From: Clostridia bacterium
GTDB taxonomy: Bacteria > Bacillota > Clostridia > Oscillospirales > Acutalibacteraceae
Length of the DNA stretch: 64,000 nt
Direction: 5' to 3'
NCBI GenBank assembly: GCA_017507805.1
Contig: JAFWAC010000032.1
Coordinates: 36,825-100,824, forward strand
Position numbers and translations under genes: made by a program. The notes beneath the pieces are model-generated. The model saw nothing but the letters and a program-made list of their open reading frames with translations, searched no databases and was not told where the DNA came from. Shown here one piece after another: positions 28,501 to 37,310 of the stretch (positions within the stretch are counted from its first letter, which is position 1; each line of letters opens with the position of its first letter).

Positions 28501-30792
28501 GGCATTACTGCAGTGCCCCAGCCCAGCCGTTACAGCTTTCCCTTTACTTTTGATGACGGAATTATGCCTTTTACCGGTGTGAATAATATTTATGATGCTG
28601 CTGAGCATCAATCAAGCACCGGCATAGTTCTTACCGACAAATCCGAGGCATTAATCGGTACTGCTTCTGCTAAATTTGAAGCTATAAAGGCAGAAAATTC
28701 CCGTACTGAATCTAACCGTGTTAAAATGGCGGCTGTAAAGGGATTTAGCACGAAGGATTTCAGCAAAATAACCGGCGTTATGATGAGGGTTAAAATTGCA
28801 AATGACACTTCAGAAAAATCACATCCTTTTGCGTTGCGTATGTGGCAGTCCGGCGTTGCAAACCCCACAAGTCTTGGTAGAGGGGCAAAGCTTTATGATC
28901 TTGAAGGCTACGGTATATCTGCAAAAACCAATAACCTTAACATTAATCTTCCTGCCGGTTTTGACGGATATGTGTTTATGTCTTTCGAACAGGCGCAAAG
29001 CCTTACTGTAACCGTACCGGGCTCTTATGATAAATATGCCACTTATCCCGAAAGTTTGGTTGACCTTTCAAAAGAATTCACCATGGCGGTTTACCTTGGT
29101 GACAGCAGTTGGAACGGTACTACGGTTTATATCGATGATGTGCAATTCTATTCAGGTGACGAGCATATCAACATTCTTAAAGAAAAATATGATGGTATAA
29201 AGGCTGTGCAGCAGCCGCAATGCTATGAATTGCCGCTTACCTTTGATACCGGTATGAGACCATGGCTTCCTGCGGTTGATGATGGTTTGCGTGCCTGGAA
29301 AGAAAATATTTACGGTACTGCCGCCTCATTAACATACGGAAAAACCACTATAAGTGACCGTGACGGTATGGTTATTCAGTTTAACAAGGATATTACTGAC
29401 AGTAACTACTATACCTCCGGCGCTGAGGTTAAGGTTGCAGACGGCTCAAAAGGAATTATGCTGAGACTTAAAACCAATGCAGGAGAAGGTGCAACCATAG
29501 GCTTGCGTACTGACTACGGCGAGTCCGGTGTTGACAGCGTACTATTTGGTAAACCCGGCTTCCTTTACGATCTTAACGGTAATTCTGTTGACCTGGCAAT
29601 GGGCGGTTACCATTGGAGAGGCATTTATCTGCCCGAAAATTTTGACGGCTTCGTATTTGTTCCCTTCAGCGGTGGTTTTGTCGAAGCTAAAAACAAATAT
29701 ACCAAAGATATAGACGGCTGGAAATTTGAAAATGTTATAAGAACCTTACAGCTTATTTTCTTTGGCGATGTTTGGGCAGGTGCTAAGGTCGAAATAGATT
29801 ATATAGGCGTTTATAAGGATACCCAATATCTACAGTATATTGCAAATTGTGGCTATGAGCTCGATTATGACACAGGTATAATCCCTTATGCTATATTGGG
29901 CGAAGGCAAGGATTTATTCTATTTCACTACGATATTAAGTGAAAACTTTGACCAGAAATCCTTAGAAAAATTAAAGGAATGGACAATAGTGGACAGTAAG
30001 AGTGAAGCTTCCTTAAGCGGTCATTATAAAAACAATGTTTCGCTCGAAAACGGCAGCCTGAGGCTTCAGTATAAGAAGGAAAGCGTTGGCGGTCAGAGCT
30101 ATACTGCCGGAGCAATCCTTTCTAAAACTCCTTATGGCTACGGTTATTACGAAGCTTCCATTAAGCTTCCCAAAATAGCGGGGACAAATTCCTCTTTTGC
30201 GATTGTCACCGAAAACGATTTCCGACAGGGCGGTACAACCTTTAGTATTGATATTGCATATCTTAATAAGCAGTATGAGCTTATGAACGGTTACCGTTAT
30301 ATGAAGGACGGAAAATCGTTGGCGCGTGGCGGAGAAATCGTTGACGGCGGTGTGCATCCGGAAAAAGCCTCCTCCTCTTACGGCGGAAACTTCCACACCT
30401 ACGGACTAATGTATACATACAGTTATCTCCGTTTTTATGTTGACGGTGTGCTTGTTCGCGAAATCGCAAATGATTTTGCCAGAGGAAATGTTTATATAAG
30501 CATTTCAGGTGATGTAACAGATGAATTATCCGAGCCACTTAGCAGTGATAATGATTCTATTTATGTGGATTATATAAGGTATTGGGAAGTTGATACCGAT
30601 GAAATGGGGCTTTACGATACCGCCGTTTTGAATACATCGGCTTCCGACAATACAAAAACCGATGTTGAAATCAGCAAAGAGAACACAACCTCCGTTGCTT
30701 TGATTATTCTTGTTTCTGCTCTTGGCGCTGTTACAATAACAGGTTATGTATTAATAGCAATATTATTCGGCAAAGGAAAGGTGGGTAAGTGA
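25564..30792 (+). CDS. Giant surface protein: six glycan-binding-like repeats, GH16-like domain, membrane anchor
   Basis: 1742-residue exported protein. Start is uncertain between GTG 25564, GTG 25573 and ATG 25579 (AGAAAGG ends at 25560). After a signal peptide come six ~235-residue repeats beginning near residues 52, 289, 522, 756, 990 and 1223, each opening with QPxxYxLPLTFD and ending with a YIDDxxYYSG strand; the sixth is diverged. Residues ~1457-1680 form a GH16/concanavalin-type sandwich (YGYYEASIKLPKIAG, HTYGLMYTYSYLRFYVDG), but its active-site strand reads FSIDIAYLN where GH16 enzymes have ExDxxE, so it is probably non-catalytic. A hydrophobic helix (~1700-1735) with a basic tail anchors it. 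Likely a glycan-capture protein. Confidence 0.82.
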   Translation: MRKVKMNVTLKKLMSCPKTLLAVLCAFCVFLSSAIYSVIAISAQNVVQPENYSLPLTFDEQYNPFVQIDNVYSNTEHWTNNGIELVGGEEALNGEYSLKIENIRSGNTRTEISWAKIEGNPDFSTNDFTAVTGIMLRVKIENDGNTSHKFRLTLSQSGLSGYTCMARLGTLYNADGSFRGTISSADAGLAGVLPAGFDGFIFLPFAEARGQHTCIQNAYDNYSTAPQHMVDLSENYRMTFIMLENNWAGCDVYIDDISYYSGTEQTEHLDLLKAKGYNITAVIQPEKYTLPLSFEDLYNPFVSVDNVYDSADHWVNSGVGLINNDSVLNGEYSLKIDAIRNGNSRTEVTWAKMKGNPDFSKTDFSKVSGIMLRLKITGSKSTAALPFAIRLRQGSLQATCLGRAAKLYDLDGNVVAHSNRALLVNLPADFDGYVFFPFSEAQSMNVTVQGYYDKYETYPQSMVDLSQDFQMYFYMETNSWSGCEVYIDDMDYYSGNTHIDHINKLLELGYAPTAVPQPEKYTLPLTFEEKYNPFVQVDNVYDNSDHWVNEGVGLISDDNVLNGNYSLKIDAIRDGNSRTEVSWAKMKGNPDFSKSDFSKVSGIMLRLKVTGSSSNDALPFAIRIYQSGLNHTCLGNNAMLYDLEGNVIAHNNRTLAVNLPADFDGYVFLPFKTAQSLTVTVAGFYDSYQTYPDNLADLSKDFQMFLYMNGEKWSGCEVYIDDISYYSGNNHADHLSHIKGLGYSGITAVAQPERYSFPLNFDDLFMPFTGVNNIYDATEHQSDSGIKLTGKSEALNGTESVKFEAIKKGNSRTETNWVKMSGINGFSADGFGGMTGIMMRVKIKGDTGNDSHPFALRFKQSGVKEATTLGRGAALYDLKGNKIAVTTTTLKIDLPAGFDGFVFMPFSEAQSLSVTVPGSYDKYETYPENMVDLSKDYTMIVYLGNSSWNGLEVYIDDMTIYTGNEHSDHIELIKSLGYKGITAVPQPSRYSFPFTFDDGIMPFTGVNNIYDAAEHQSSTGIVLTDKSEALIGTASAKFEAIKAENSRTESNRVKMAAVKGFSTKDFSKITGVMMRVKIANDTSEKSHPFALRMWQSGVANPTSLGRGAKLYDLEGYGISAKTNNLNINLPAGFDGYVFMSFEQAQSLTVTVPGSYDKYATYPESLVDLSKEFTMAVYLGDSSWNGTTVYIDDVQFYSGDEHINILKEKYDGIKAVQQPQCYELPLTFDTGMRPWLPAVDDGLRAWKENIYGTAASLTYGKTTISDRDGMVIQFNKDITDSNYYTSGAEVKVADGSKGIMLRLKTNAGEGATIGLRTDYGESGVDSVLFGKPGFLYDLNGNSVDLAMGGYHWRGIYLPENFDGFVFVPFSGGFVEAKNKYTKDIDGWKFENVIRTLQLIFFGDVWAGAKVEIDYIGVYKDTQYLQYIANCGYELDYDTGIIPYAILGEGKDLFYFTTILSENFDQKSLEKLKEWTIVDSKSEASLSGHYKNNVSLENGSLRLQYKKESVGGQSYTAGAILSKTPYGYGYYEASIKLPKIAGTNSSFAIVTENDFRQGGTTFSIDIAYLNKQYELMNGYRYMKDGKSLARGGEIVDGGVHPEKASSSYGGNFHTYGLMYTYSYLRFYVDGVLVREIANDFARGNVYISISGDVTDELSEPLSSDNDSIYVDYIRYWEVDTDEMGLYDTAVLNTSASDNTKTDVEISKENTTSVALIILVSALGAVTITGYVLIAILFGKGKVGK

Positions 30793-30794
30793 TT

Positions 30795-32084
30795 ATGAAA
30801 AATATATTTAAAAAAGCATTTTTGTTTTTAGTATGTACGGCTTTGCTTACCGCCTTATCAGTAGGTACTTCGCTTACCGCAAAGGCAGAAAAATACAATT
30901 CCAATACCGATTGGATGGCCGGCAAGTACGGTATTTCAATGCATTACCTGCACGAAAATGCAGGAGGTCAAGGCTCAACTGTTGAAACCTTTAGTGCGGC
31001 AGTTGCACAGTTTGATGTAGAAAAATTCGCAAAAATTGCTAATGAGGTTGGTGCTTCGTGGGTTCTCCTTACTGTTTCTCAGTCTACGGGTGTTACATGC
31101 GCACCTAATCCTGTAATGGAGGAGCTTTCGGGCTTGAAGCTCGGAACTGACCGCGATTTGATTGCCGATGTCTACGATGCTTTGGAGCCCTACGGTATAA
31201 GGCTTATGCTTTATTTTCACGGCGGCGTACCCACGGGTAACACGGCCCTCGCCAAGGCTATGGGTGCTAATGAGCGTGTAGGTCAAGCGGATGCCAGCAT
31301 AGGTCAGTCTACGGGCAACTATGTATATAAATATTCCACCTCCGAGCACATAGCTGCTATGTATAAGGATTTTTCTGACCGTTACGGTGAAAAAATTTCA
31401 GGTTATTGGATTGACGGTTGCTATGATAACTGCGGGTTTAACGAGCGCATTGCAAAGCTTTATGTCACCGCATTGAAGTCGGGCAATCCCAATGCATTGG
31501 TTGCCCTTAACCGCGGTACTAAAACCACCGATGTTCATTACGAGGGTGAGGATTACCATTGCGGTGAGCGCTGGTCACCCGCTGCCGGCGAAAATATGAA
31601 CACTATCTATAAGGATAACATTACAAGCCGTTGGACCGAATCCGGCCGTCAACAGCAAATATGGAGCTATCTCGGCAGTAATTGGGGACAGGGCGGTACT
31701 TCTCACAATACACAGGAAATGATTGAAAAAACCTATGAAATAATTTCGGCCGGCGCCGCAGTCACATGGGATATTTGCTCAACATCAATTGATAAAAAGG
31801 GTACCATTGATGCTGGTCAATTGGAACAGCTAAGGGCATTAAAGAAATATATTGACAGTAAACCCGAAATCAAGGTTGAGGCAACTCCCACAGATAAAGG
31901 GGAGGACCCTCTGACGATTAAGGAAGAAATCAAGGTTGAAAACACACCTGTTTCTGATACTTCGGTTGACGAGGTTAAGGTTGAAAAGGTCAATTATGAT
32001 TTGTGGCTATATGTAGCTCTCGGAGCAGAGGCTTTACTCATCGCCGGTGCTGTTGTGCTGTTTGTATTAAAGAAAAAAGCTTAG
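30795..32084 (+). CDS. Membrane-anchored GH29-like protein
   Basis: 429-residue exported protein. ATG 30795 has GGTGGG 9 bases upstream; a GTG at 30789 overlapping the previous stop is the alternative. It has a signal peptide ending at TAKA, a GH29-like barrel closely related to the first gene of the locus (GKYGISMHYLHENAG, LMLYFHGGVP, nucleophile motif GYWIDGCYDNCGF, ~205), a charged linker (residues ~355-395) and a C-terminal helix YVALGAEALLIAGAVVLFVL with a KKKA tail. It is therefore probably an outer-face anchored enzyme. The substrate motif TVSQSTGVTCAPN replaces the canonical fucosidase histidines. Confidence 0.82.
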   Translation: MKNIFKKAFLFLVCTALLTALSVGTSLTAKAEKYNSNTDWMAGKYGISMHYLHENAGGQGSTVETFSAAVAQFDVEKFAKIANEVGASWVLLTVSQSTGVTCAPNPVMEELSGLKLGTDRDLIADVYDALEPYGIRLMLYFHGGVPTGNTALAKAMGANERVGQADASIGQSTGNYVYKYSTSEHIAAMYKDFSDRYGEKISGYWIDGCYDNCGFNERIAKLYVTALKSGNPNALVALNRGTKTTDVHYEGEDYHCGERWSPAAGENMNTIYKDNITSRWTESGRQQQIWSYLGSNWGQGGTSHNTQEMIEKTYEIISAGAAVTWDICSTSIDKKGTIDAGQLEQLRALKKYIDSKPEIKVEATPTDKGEDPLTIKEEIKVENTPVSDTSVDEVKVEKVNYDLWLYVALGAEALLIAGAVVLFVLKKKA

Positions 32085-32091
32085 TTTAAAA

Positions 32092-32123
32092 AGCTTGACG
32101 GTAGCTAACACTGCCGTCAAGCT
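32092..32123 (+). other. Intercistronic stem-loop
   Basis: Arms AGCTTGACGGTAG and CTGCCGTCAAGCT with a 6-base loop between the anchored GH29-like gene and the isomerase gene. No T-run follows, so partial termination, RNA processing or 3'-end protection are all possible. Confidence 0.6.
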
Positions 32124-32173
32124 GAATGACAAAATCATTAATACTATGATTTGTCAATTATGGGGGATTTACT

Positions 32174-32914
32174 ATGATTAAAATCGGAGTTGCCGATTAT
32201 GGCATGAATGTCTGGGAAGGCGCTTTATATGATTATAAATACCGTCTCGAAGTGCTTAAAGGTATCGGTTATGACGGACTTGAAAGATTAGAGGCAAAAA
32301 ATCAGACAGAGGCAATTGAATTCTCTGCCGATGCCAAGGCTTTGGGTATGGATTTTGCAACCTGCCGTGCAACCTGTCCCATGGAGACACTGCGTTTCTC
32401 GGCGGCACTTGGAAAAAAATATGTCTGGACGGAATCGTCATCTAATGATTTTGAAACCTTTTGCCGTCAAACAAATCATCAGGCAAGGGTTGCCGCAAGG
32501 TTTGGTGTTAAGGTAGGACTTCACAACCATTTGGGATTGATTGTGGAAACCCATGAACAGCTCGATGAATTTATGAAAAAATGTCCCGAATGCGGCTTGA
32601 TATTGGATGTTGGTCATCTTGCGGCGGCAGGAGGCGACCCGTTAAAAGCAATTAGTGATTATGCAGACCGTATTGTTATGGTTCATGTAAAAGATTTTGT
32701 CTATAAGGATAAGGATGCCAAAAATTGGTGGGACAGACTCGGGTTTTGTGAGCTGGGCGCCGGTGAAATGGGTGACTTAAATAAAGAAATATTATTTGCT
32801 ATTAAAAAAGTCGGATATAACGGTTGGATTTGTGTTGAGCATGACGCACATTTGAGAGAGCCGATTGAGGATCTCAAAATCAGCCGTGAATATATTAAAA
32901 GCTGTGGACTATAA
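32174..32914 (+). CDS. Sugar phosphate isomerase/epimerase family (AP-endonuclease-2 fold)
   Basis: 246-residue cytosolic TIM-barrel protein of the xylose isomerase-like family. Likely metal ligands appear in KVGLHNHLGL, LILDVGHLAAAGGDP, MVHVKDFVYKDKD and the final VEHDAHLREP strand. Family members isomerise or epimerise keto/aldo sugars, often beside Gfo/Idh/MocA dehydrogenases, which is the case here (next gene 12 bases downstream). It starts at ATG 32174 after a GGGGG run. The likely job is to convert a released monosaccharide or its oxidised form; the actual reaction is unknown. Confidence 0.87.
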   Translation: MIKIGVADYGMNVWEGALYDYKYRLEVLKGIGYDGLERLEAKNQTEAIEFSADAKALGMDFATCRATCPMETLRFSAALGKKYVWTESSSNDFETFCRQTNHQARVAARFGVKVGLHNHLGLIVETHEQLDEFMKKCPECGLILDVGHLAAAGGDPLKAISDYADRIVMVHVKDFVYKDKDAKNWWDRLGFCELGAGEMGDLNKEILFAIKKVGYNGWICVEHDAHLREPIEDLKISREYIKSCGL

Positions 32915-32926
32915 GGGGATTTAGTT

Positions 32927-33997
32927 ATGCAAAAACCAATTAAATTAGGTATAGTAGGACTTGGCCGTGCAGGTTGGGGAATGCATTTAGAGGAAATTAA
33001 AAACAAAACAGACAAATTTGAGGTTGTGGCAGTTTGTGATATTTTGCCTGACCGAAATCAAAAAACTGCAGAGAGACTCGGTTGCCGTACTTATAACAGC
33101 ATAGACGAGCTTATCGCTGACAGCGAGGTTGAAATAGTAGATATCGCTACAAGAACCTGCGATCATTTTGAACATGCAATGAAAGCGCTTAAGGCAGGTA
33201 AGGATGTGATACTTGAAAAGCCAATCTGTATGTCCTATGAAGAAGCCTGTATACTTTACAATAATGCAAATAAACCGGGCTTGCCCCGTCTGTATGCCAG
33301 ACAGAACCGTAGATTTGAAAAGGTTTATAGTATTGTAAAGGAAACCGTTGATTCAGGCATTTTGGGCAAGGTTTTTGAAATCACTGTATCACAGCTTGGT
33401 TACCAACGCCGTGATGATTGGCAGACCTTAAGTGAATTTGGCGGCGGTCAACTGCTTAATTGGGGTCCACACATAATCGACCATTCGCTTATGTTGCTTG
33501 ATTCTCCTGTGAAAAAACAGTACGGTGATATGAAGCTTGCGGCCGCCGGCGGTGATTGCGAGGATCATTTTTCTATCCATTTCATAGGTGAAAACAACCG
33601 TAAGGTGAATATGTGCATCAGCGGCTCTGCCGCCTTAAATAACGGCCGTTGCTTTGTGGCTTATGGTACACGGGGCGCTATAGAATGTGTAAACAACGAT
33701 ATACATCTTAAGTACATAAATCCCGAACAAAAATTGCCTCCCGTCAAATCAAGCGCCGCCACTCCCGGTTCGTCTTTCGGTGCTTCGGGCACATTTGAAT
33801 CGGCAGTAAATCCCGATTGGATTGAAGAAAGCTATAAGATAACAAGCGAGGACTTGACCGTTATTTGGGATTATATTTACGAAAATTACCGCAACGGTGC
33901 AGATTATCCCATTAAGGATATAGAAGTGCTTAATTTGATGAAGGTAATCAGCCGGCTTAAGTCAGAAAACGATATTACTGTTTTAACGGAGGAGTAA
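32927..33997 (+). CDS. Gfo/Idh/MocA-family oxidoreductase
   Basis: 356-residue NAD(P)-dependent sugar dehydrogenase-type enzyme. The Rossmann motif is GIVGLGRAGWGMH, followed by VVAVCDILPDR and the family signature EKPICMSYEEA. The C-terminal alpha/beta domain contains WGPHIIDHSLMLLDSP, the usual substrate-binding His region. It works in the cytosol, probably oxidising a sugar or inositol-like compound together with the isomerase upstream. The GH95 gene begins 5 bases after its stop. A second member of the family is at 41886. Confidence 0.9.
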   Translation: MQKPIKLGIVGLGRAGWGMHLEEIKNKTDKFEVVAVCDILPDRNQKTAERLGCRTYNSIDELIADSEVEIVDIATRTCDHFEHAMKALKAGKDVILEKPICMSYEEACILYNNANKPGLPRLYARQNRRFEKVYSIVKETVDSGILGKVFEITVSQLGYQRRDDWQTLSEFGGGQLLNWGPHIIDHSLMLLDSPVKKQYGDMKLAAAGGDCEDHFSIHFIGENNRKVNMCISGSAALNNGRCFVAYGTRGAIECVNNDIHLKYINPEQKLPPVKSSAATPGSSFGASGTFESAVNPDWIEESYKITSEDLTVIWDYIYENYRNGADYPIKDIEVLNLMKVISRLKSENDITVLTEE

Positions 33998-34002
33998 CCG
34001 TA

Positions 34003-36327
34003 ATGCAAAAAGAGTATATATTGCGTTATAACGCACCCGCCGCGGATTATGAAGCAGATGTTTGTTTGGATAGTTTCAATTCCCGGGAGTCATATAAAGA
34101 TATAGATAATCCCTGGGAAAGTCATTCTTTACCTTTAGGTAACGGTTATTTAGGTGCTTGTGTTTTTGGCGGTACGGTTACGGAACGAATACAAATCACA
34201 GAAAACAGCTTTGCTAACCCAATGGGTAAGAGGTGCGGTGCAGGGCTTAATAGCTTGGCAGAAATTTATATCAATTTCGGTCATACAGAAGCTTTGGATT
34301 ACGAAAGAAAGCTTTCACTTAACAACGCAGTGGCATCAACCGAATACAGCTTTAACGGTGTTAGCTACAAGAGGGAATACTTTGCTTCTGCCGCAGATAA
34401 GGCTTTGGTTTTAAAGCTTACTGCCGATAAAAACGGCTCTCTTTCCTTTACTTTCAGAGTACATTCTCCTTTTGATAAGGATTATTGTCAGATTCCCGGC
34501 GATGATATGGGTAAGAAAAGTGAAGTTTCGGTTGAAAATAACCGTATCATTCTCACAAGCCTTTTGAATTATTATCAGGTAATCGGTGAGCTTGCTGCTC
34601 AAATAGAATCCGATGGTACAGTTAGTAGCGAGGGTGATATACTTAAAGTAGAAAATGCTTCGTTAGCAGTGATTTACATTTCCGTTGGAACAAACTATGA
34701 GCTGTGCGAGCAGGTTTTCTCTGAAAACGAACCTCAACAAAAGTTAAAGGGTATGCCGCATCCTCACGATAAGGTTATGTCAGCTTTGGAAAAAGCGGTT
34801 GCAAAGGGTTATGACGCCTTGCTTAATGCCCATTTGAAGGAGCATTCAAAATATTTTGACCGCGTTGAGTTTGATATCGGCGGTACTGACGATGATTATA
34901 CAGACCGGCTATTGGAAGCTTACAAAACAGAAGGAGGGAATTATTTAGAAGAACTGTTTTTCCAATATGGCAGATATCTTTTAATAACCTCCTGCAAACC
35001 CGATACACTTCCTCCAAACCTGCAGGGTATTTGGAATCAGTATTCCGATGCTCCTTGGACCTCCGGCTATTGGCATAATGTTAATATACAAATGAATTAT
35101 TGGATGGCATTTGGTTGCAATCTTACTGACAGATTCCAAGCCTATATCAATTATTTCAAAGCATACCTTCCGCGTGCCAGAAGATGGGCGGATAGTTATA
35201 TGTGCAAGTATTTTCCTGAAGCTGACAGTGGGGACGGAAAAAACGGCTGGTGTATAGGAACAGGCGCATGGCCTTATTATTTCTACGGAGTAGGCACCAA
35301 TGACCATTCAGGACCGGGAACCACCGCTTTTACAGCTATGCTCTTTTGGGATTATTATGATTATACAAGGGATTTAAAAATACTTGAAAATATAACCTAT
35401 CCTGCATTATATGAGGCTTCGCTGTATCTTTCAAAAATTCTTATATTTAAAGACGGTAAATGGATTATTAAACATTCCGCTTCGCCTGAACAGTATAACG
35501 GAAGTACGCATTATCGTACCGAAGGCGCCGCCTTTGACCAGCAGATGTGCTATGAGGCTTTTGTTACCACTGTGCGCGCCGCAAAGCTTTTGAACCGTAA
35601 CGATGATAAGCTTATAAAGGAATTAGAGGAAAAAATTCCTTTGCTTGCGCCTTATGAGTATGGAAAATCAGGTCAAATCAAGGAATACACAGAAGAGGAG
35701 TATTACGGTGATATTGGCGAGAAAGAACACCGTCATATTTCACACCTTTTAGGTATTTACCCCGGTGTTTGCGCCGATTTTGATGATGTTGAACTTATAA
35801 AGGCTGTGAAAACAACCTTGGAGTATAGAGGTCATGTTGATATAGGCTGGGCTTCCATGCATCGTATGTGCCTTTGGGCAAGAGTGCAGGAGTCGCAAAA
35901 GGCTTATGATGAGCTTGCTTTAATGATGCGCAGATGTATTAAACCTAATTTGTGGAATGCCGCCAGAGATCCTTTCCAGATTGACGGTAATTTCGGTGCG
36001 TGTGCCGGCGTTCTTGAAATGCTGTTGCAAAGTCATAAGGGGTATATCGAGTTAATACCTAACCTGACCGAAAAATGGAGCAAGGGCAATTTCAAAGGAC
36101 TTATTGCGCGCGGCGGTTTTGAGGTAGATCTCGTTTGGGATAACTGTCTGCCGAAGGTAGCAACAATTAAAGCGTTAAGCGGTGTTCCTCTAACTTTGAA
36201 AATACCTCAAGGCGCAGATGTGACTGTTGAGTGTAACTCAGTATTATGCAATCATACTGTCAATGACGGTATTATGAATTTAGATGTAAAGACCGGAGAA
36301 AAATATACAGTTGTTTTCAACTATTAA
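34003..36327 (+). CDS. GH95 alpha-L-fucosidase family protein
   Basis: 774-residue enzyme without signal peptide, so probably cytosolic. It has an N-terminal sandwich domain (LPLGNGYLGACVFGG, ITENSFANPMG) and a (alpha/alpha)6 barrel. The catalytic set of GH95 is present: the two Asn in NVNIQMNYW (~359), the acid Glu in SPEQYNG (~494) and the Asp in PFQIDGNFGACAG (~659), plus HRHISHLLGIYPG. GH95 members cleave alpha-1,2-fucose, while some prefer alpha-L-galactose. It starts 5 bases after the dehydrogenase stop, with ACGGAGG just upstream. It gives the strongest evidence that the locus handles fucosylated glycans. Confidence 0.93.
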   Translation: MQKEYILRYNAPAADYEADVCLDSFNSRESYKDIDNPWESHSLPLGNGYLGACVFGGTVTERIQITENSFANPMGKRCGAGLNSLAEIYINFGHTEALDYERKLSLNNAVASTEYSFNGVSYKREYFASAADKALVLKLTADKNGSLSFTFRVHSPFDKDYCQIPGDDMGKKSEVSVENNRIILTSLLNYYQVIGELAAQIESDGTVSSEGDILKVENASLAVIYISVGTNYELCEQVFSENEPQQKLKGMPHPHDKVMSALEKAVAKGYDALLNAHLKEHSKYFDRVEFDIGGTDDDYTDRLLEAYKTEGGNYLEELFFQYGRYLLITSCKPDTLPPNLQGIWNQYSDAPWTSGYWHNVNIQMNYWMAFGCNLTDRFQAYINYFKAYLPRARRWADSYMCKYFPEADSGDGKNGWCIGTGAWPYYFYGVGTNDHSGPGTTAFTAMLFWDYYDYTRDLKILENITYPALYEASLYLSKILIFKDGKWIIKHSASPEQYNGSTHYRTEGAAFDQQMCYEAFVTTVRAAKLLNRNDDKLIKELEEKIPLLAPYEYGKSGQIKEYTEEEYYGDIGEKEHRHISHLLGIYPGVCADFDDVELIKAVKTTLEYRGHVDIGWASMHRMCLWARVQESQKAYDELALMMRRCIKPNLWNAARDPFQIDGNFGACAGVLEMLLQSHKGYIELIPNLTEKWSKGNFKGLIARGGFEVDLVWDNCLPKVATIKALSGVPLTLKIPQGADVTVECNSVLCNHTVNDGIMNLDVKTGEKYTVVFNY

Positions 36328-36341
36328 TAGGGGCGATAATT

Positions 36342-37280
36342 ATGTCAAATGCTACCGATAGATTTTTATCAAGAAAATGGGGTGTAATGAATCATTATCT
36401 CAACGGAATGCAAAACGGTAATCTTAAAGACCGAAATCCCACAGCAAAAATTACCGATTGGAATACCTGTGTTAATGAATTTGACACCGAAAAATTAGCG
36501 TATAATCTACATAAAATGGGCGCCGGATATTATCTTTTCACACTTATGCAGGGAACAAAATATATTTGTGCCCCTAACGCTACCTTTGATAAATATGCGG
36601 GAACAAATCCGGGTGAGGCTTGCTCACTGAGGGACCTGCCTGCCGACCTCATCAAGGCATTTAAAAAATACGATATAGACCTGTTTCTTTATTATACAGG
36701 TGACGGTCCGCACCTTTCTACCGACCTTAAGCCTGATTTGCAGCTTGGTAATCCAAGAGGTACAGTTACACAGGAGTATGTAGAAAAATGGACCGAGGTA
36801 TTGCATGAATTTTCCGAGCGCTACGGCACAGATGTTAAGGGCTGGTGGATTGACGGTGCTTACAGATGGTTGGGGCTTACGGATGAATATCTTGCATATT
36901 TCCACCGTGCAATCAAAGCAGGAAATCCTGATGCTGTAACGGCTTTCAATGTTTTAGGAACAGGTCGATACGGTAAAGGCTTTGCCGGTGAAGAATATGT
37001 TGCAGGCGAACGCAATGATTTTGATATGTATCCTATTGAGCGCTTGACCGATGGAAAGCAAAGTCATATTTTAGCTCCGTTAGGTATATTGCCTGAGAAT
37101 ATGGGTGGAGGCGCTTGGGCATACGGCGGTTGCAAAAGAAACCGTGAATATATGTTGAATTATATAAAGGGTGCAAATGCCGCCGGCGCTCCTGTTACCG
37201 TTGATATTGTTGTTTACCGTGACGGCTCCTTTGATAAAGAACAACAAGAGCTGCTCGAATGGGTAGGTCAAAGGCTTTAA
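36342..37280 (+). CDS. Cytosolic GH29-like protein, paralogue 3
   Basis: 312-residue stand-alone GH29-like barrel without signal peptide. It shares MNHYLNGMQNGNLKDRNP and DWNTCVNEFDTEKLAYNL with the paralogue at 39411, including a 32-base identical stretch (36453-36484). The nucleophile motif is GWWIDGAYRW (Asp ~170). The usual fucosidase His-His is replaced by FTLMQGTKYICAPN. It probably acts on imported oligosaccharides. It is spaced 14 bases after the GH95 gene. Specificity is unknown and may differ from fucose. Confidence 0.82.
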   Translation: MSNATDRFLSRKWGVMNHYLNGMQNGNLKDRNPTAKITDWNTCVNEFDTEKLAYNLHKMGAGYYLFTLMQGTKYICAPNATFDKYAGTNPGEACSLRDLPADLIKAFKKYDIDLFLYYTGDGPHLSTDLKPDLQLGNPRGTVTQEYVEKWTEVLHEFSERYGTDVKGWWIDGAYRWLGLTDEYLAYFHRAIKAGNPDAVTAFNVLGTGRYGKGFAGEEYVAGERNDFDMYPIERLTDGKQSHILAPLGILPENMGGGAWAYGGCKRNREYMLNYIKGANAAGAPVTVDIVVYRDGSFDKEQQELLEWVGQRL

Positions 37281-37310
37281 CGGTCTTGTTACTTAAAAAG
37301 GAGCTTTTAT

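Noticed and set aside
25564-30792. Active GH16 laminarinase/agarase
   Set aside because: The catalytic ExDxxE is missing, so only the fold is claimed.
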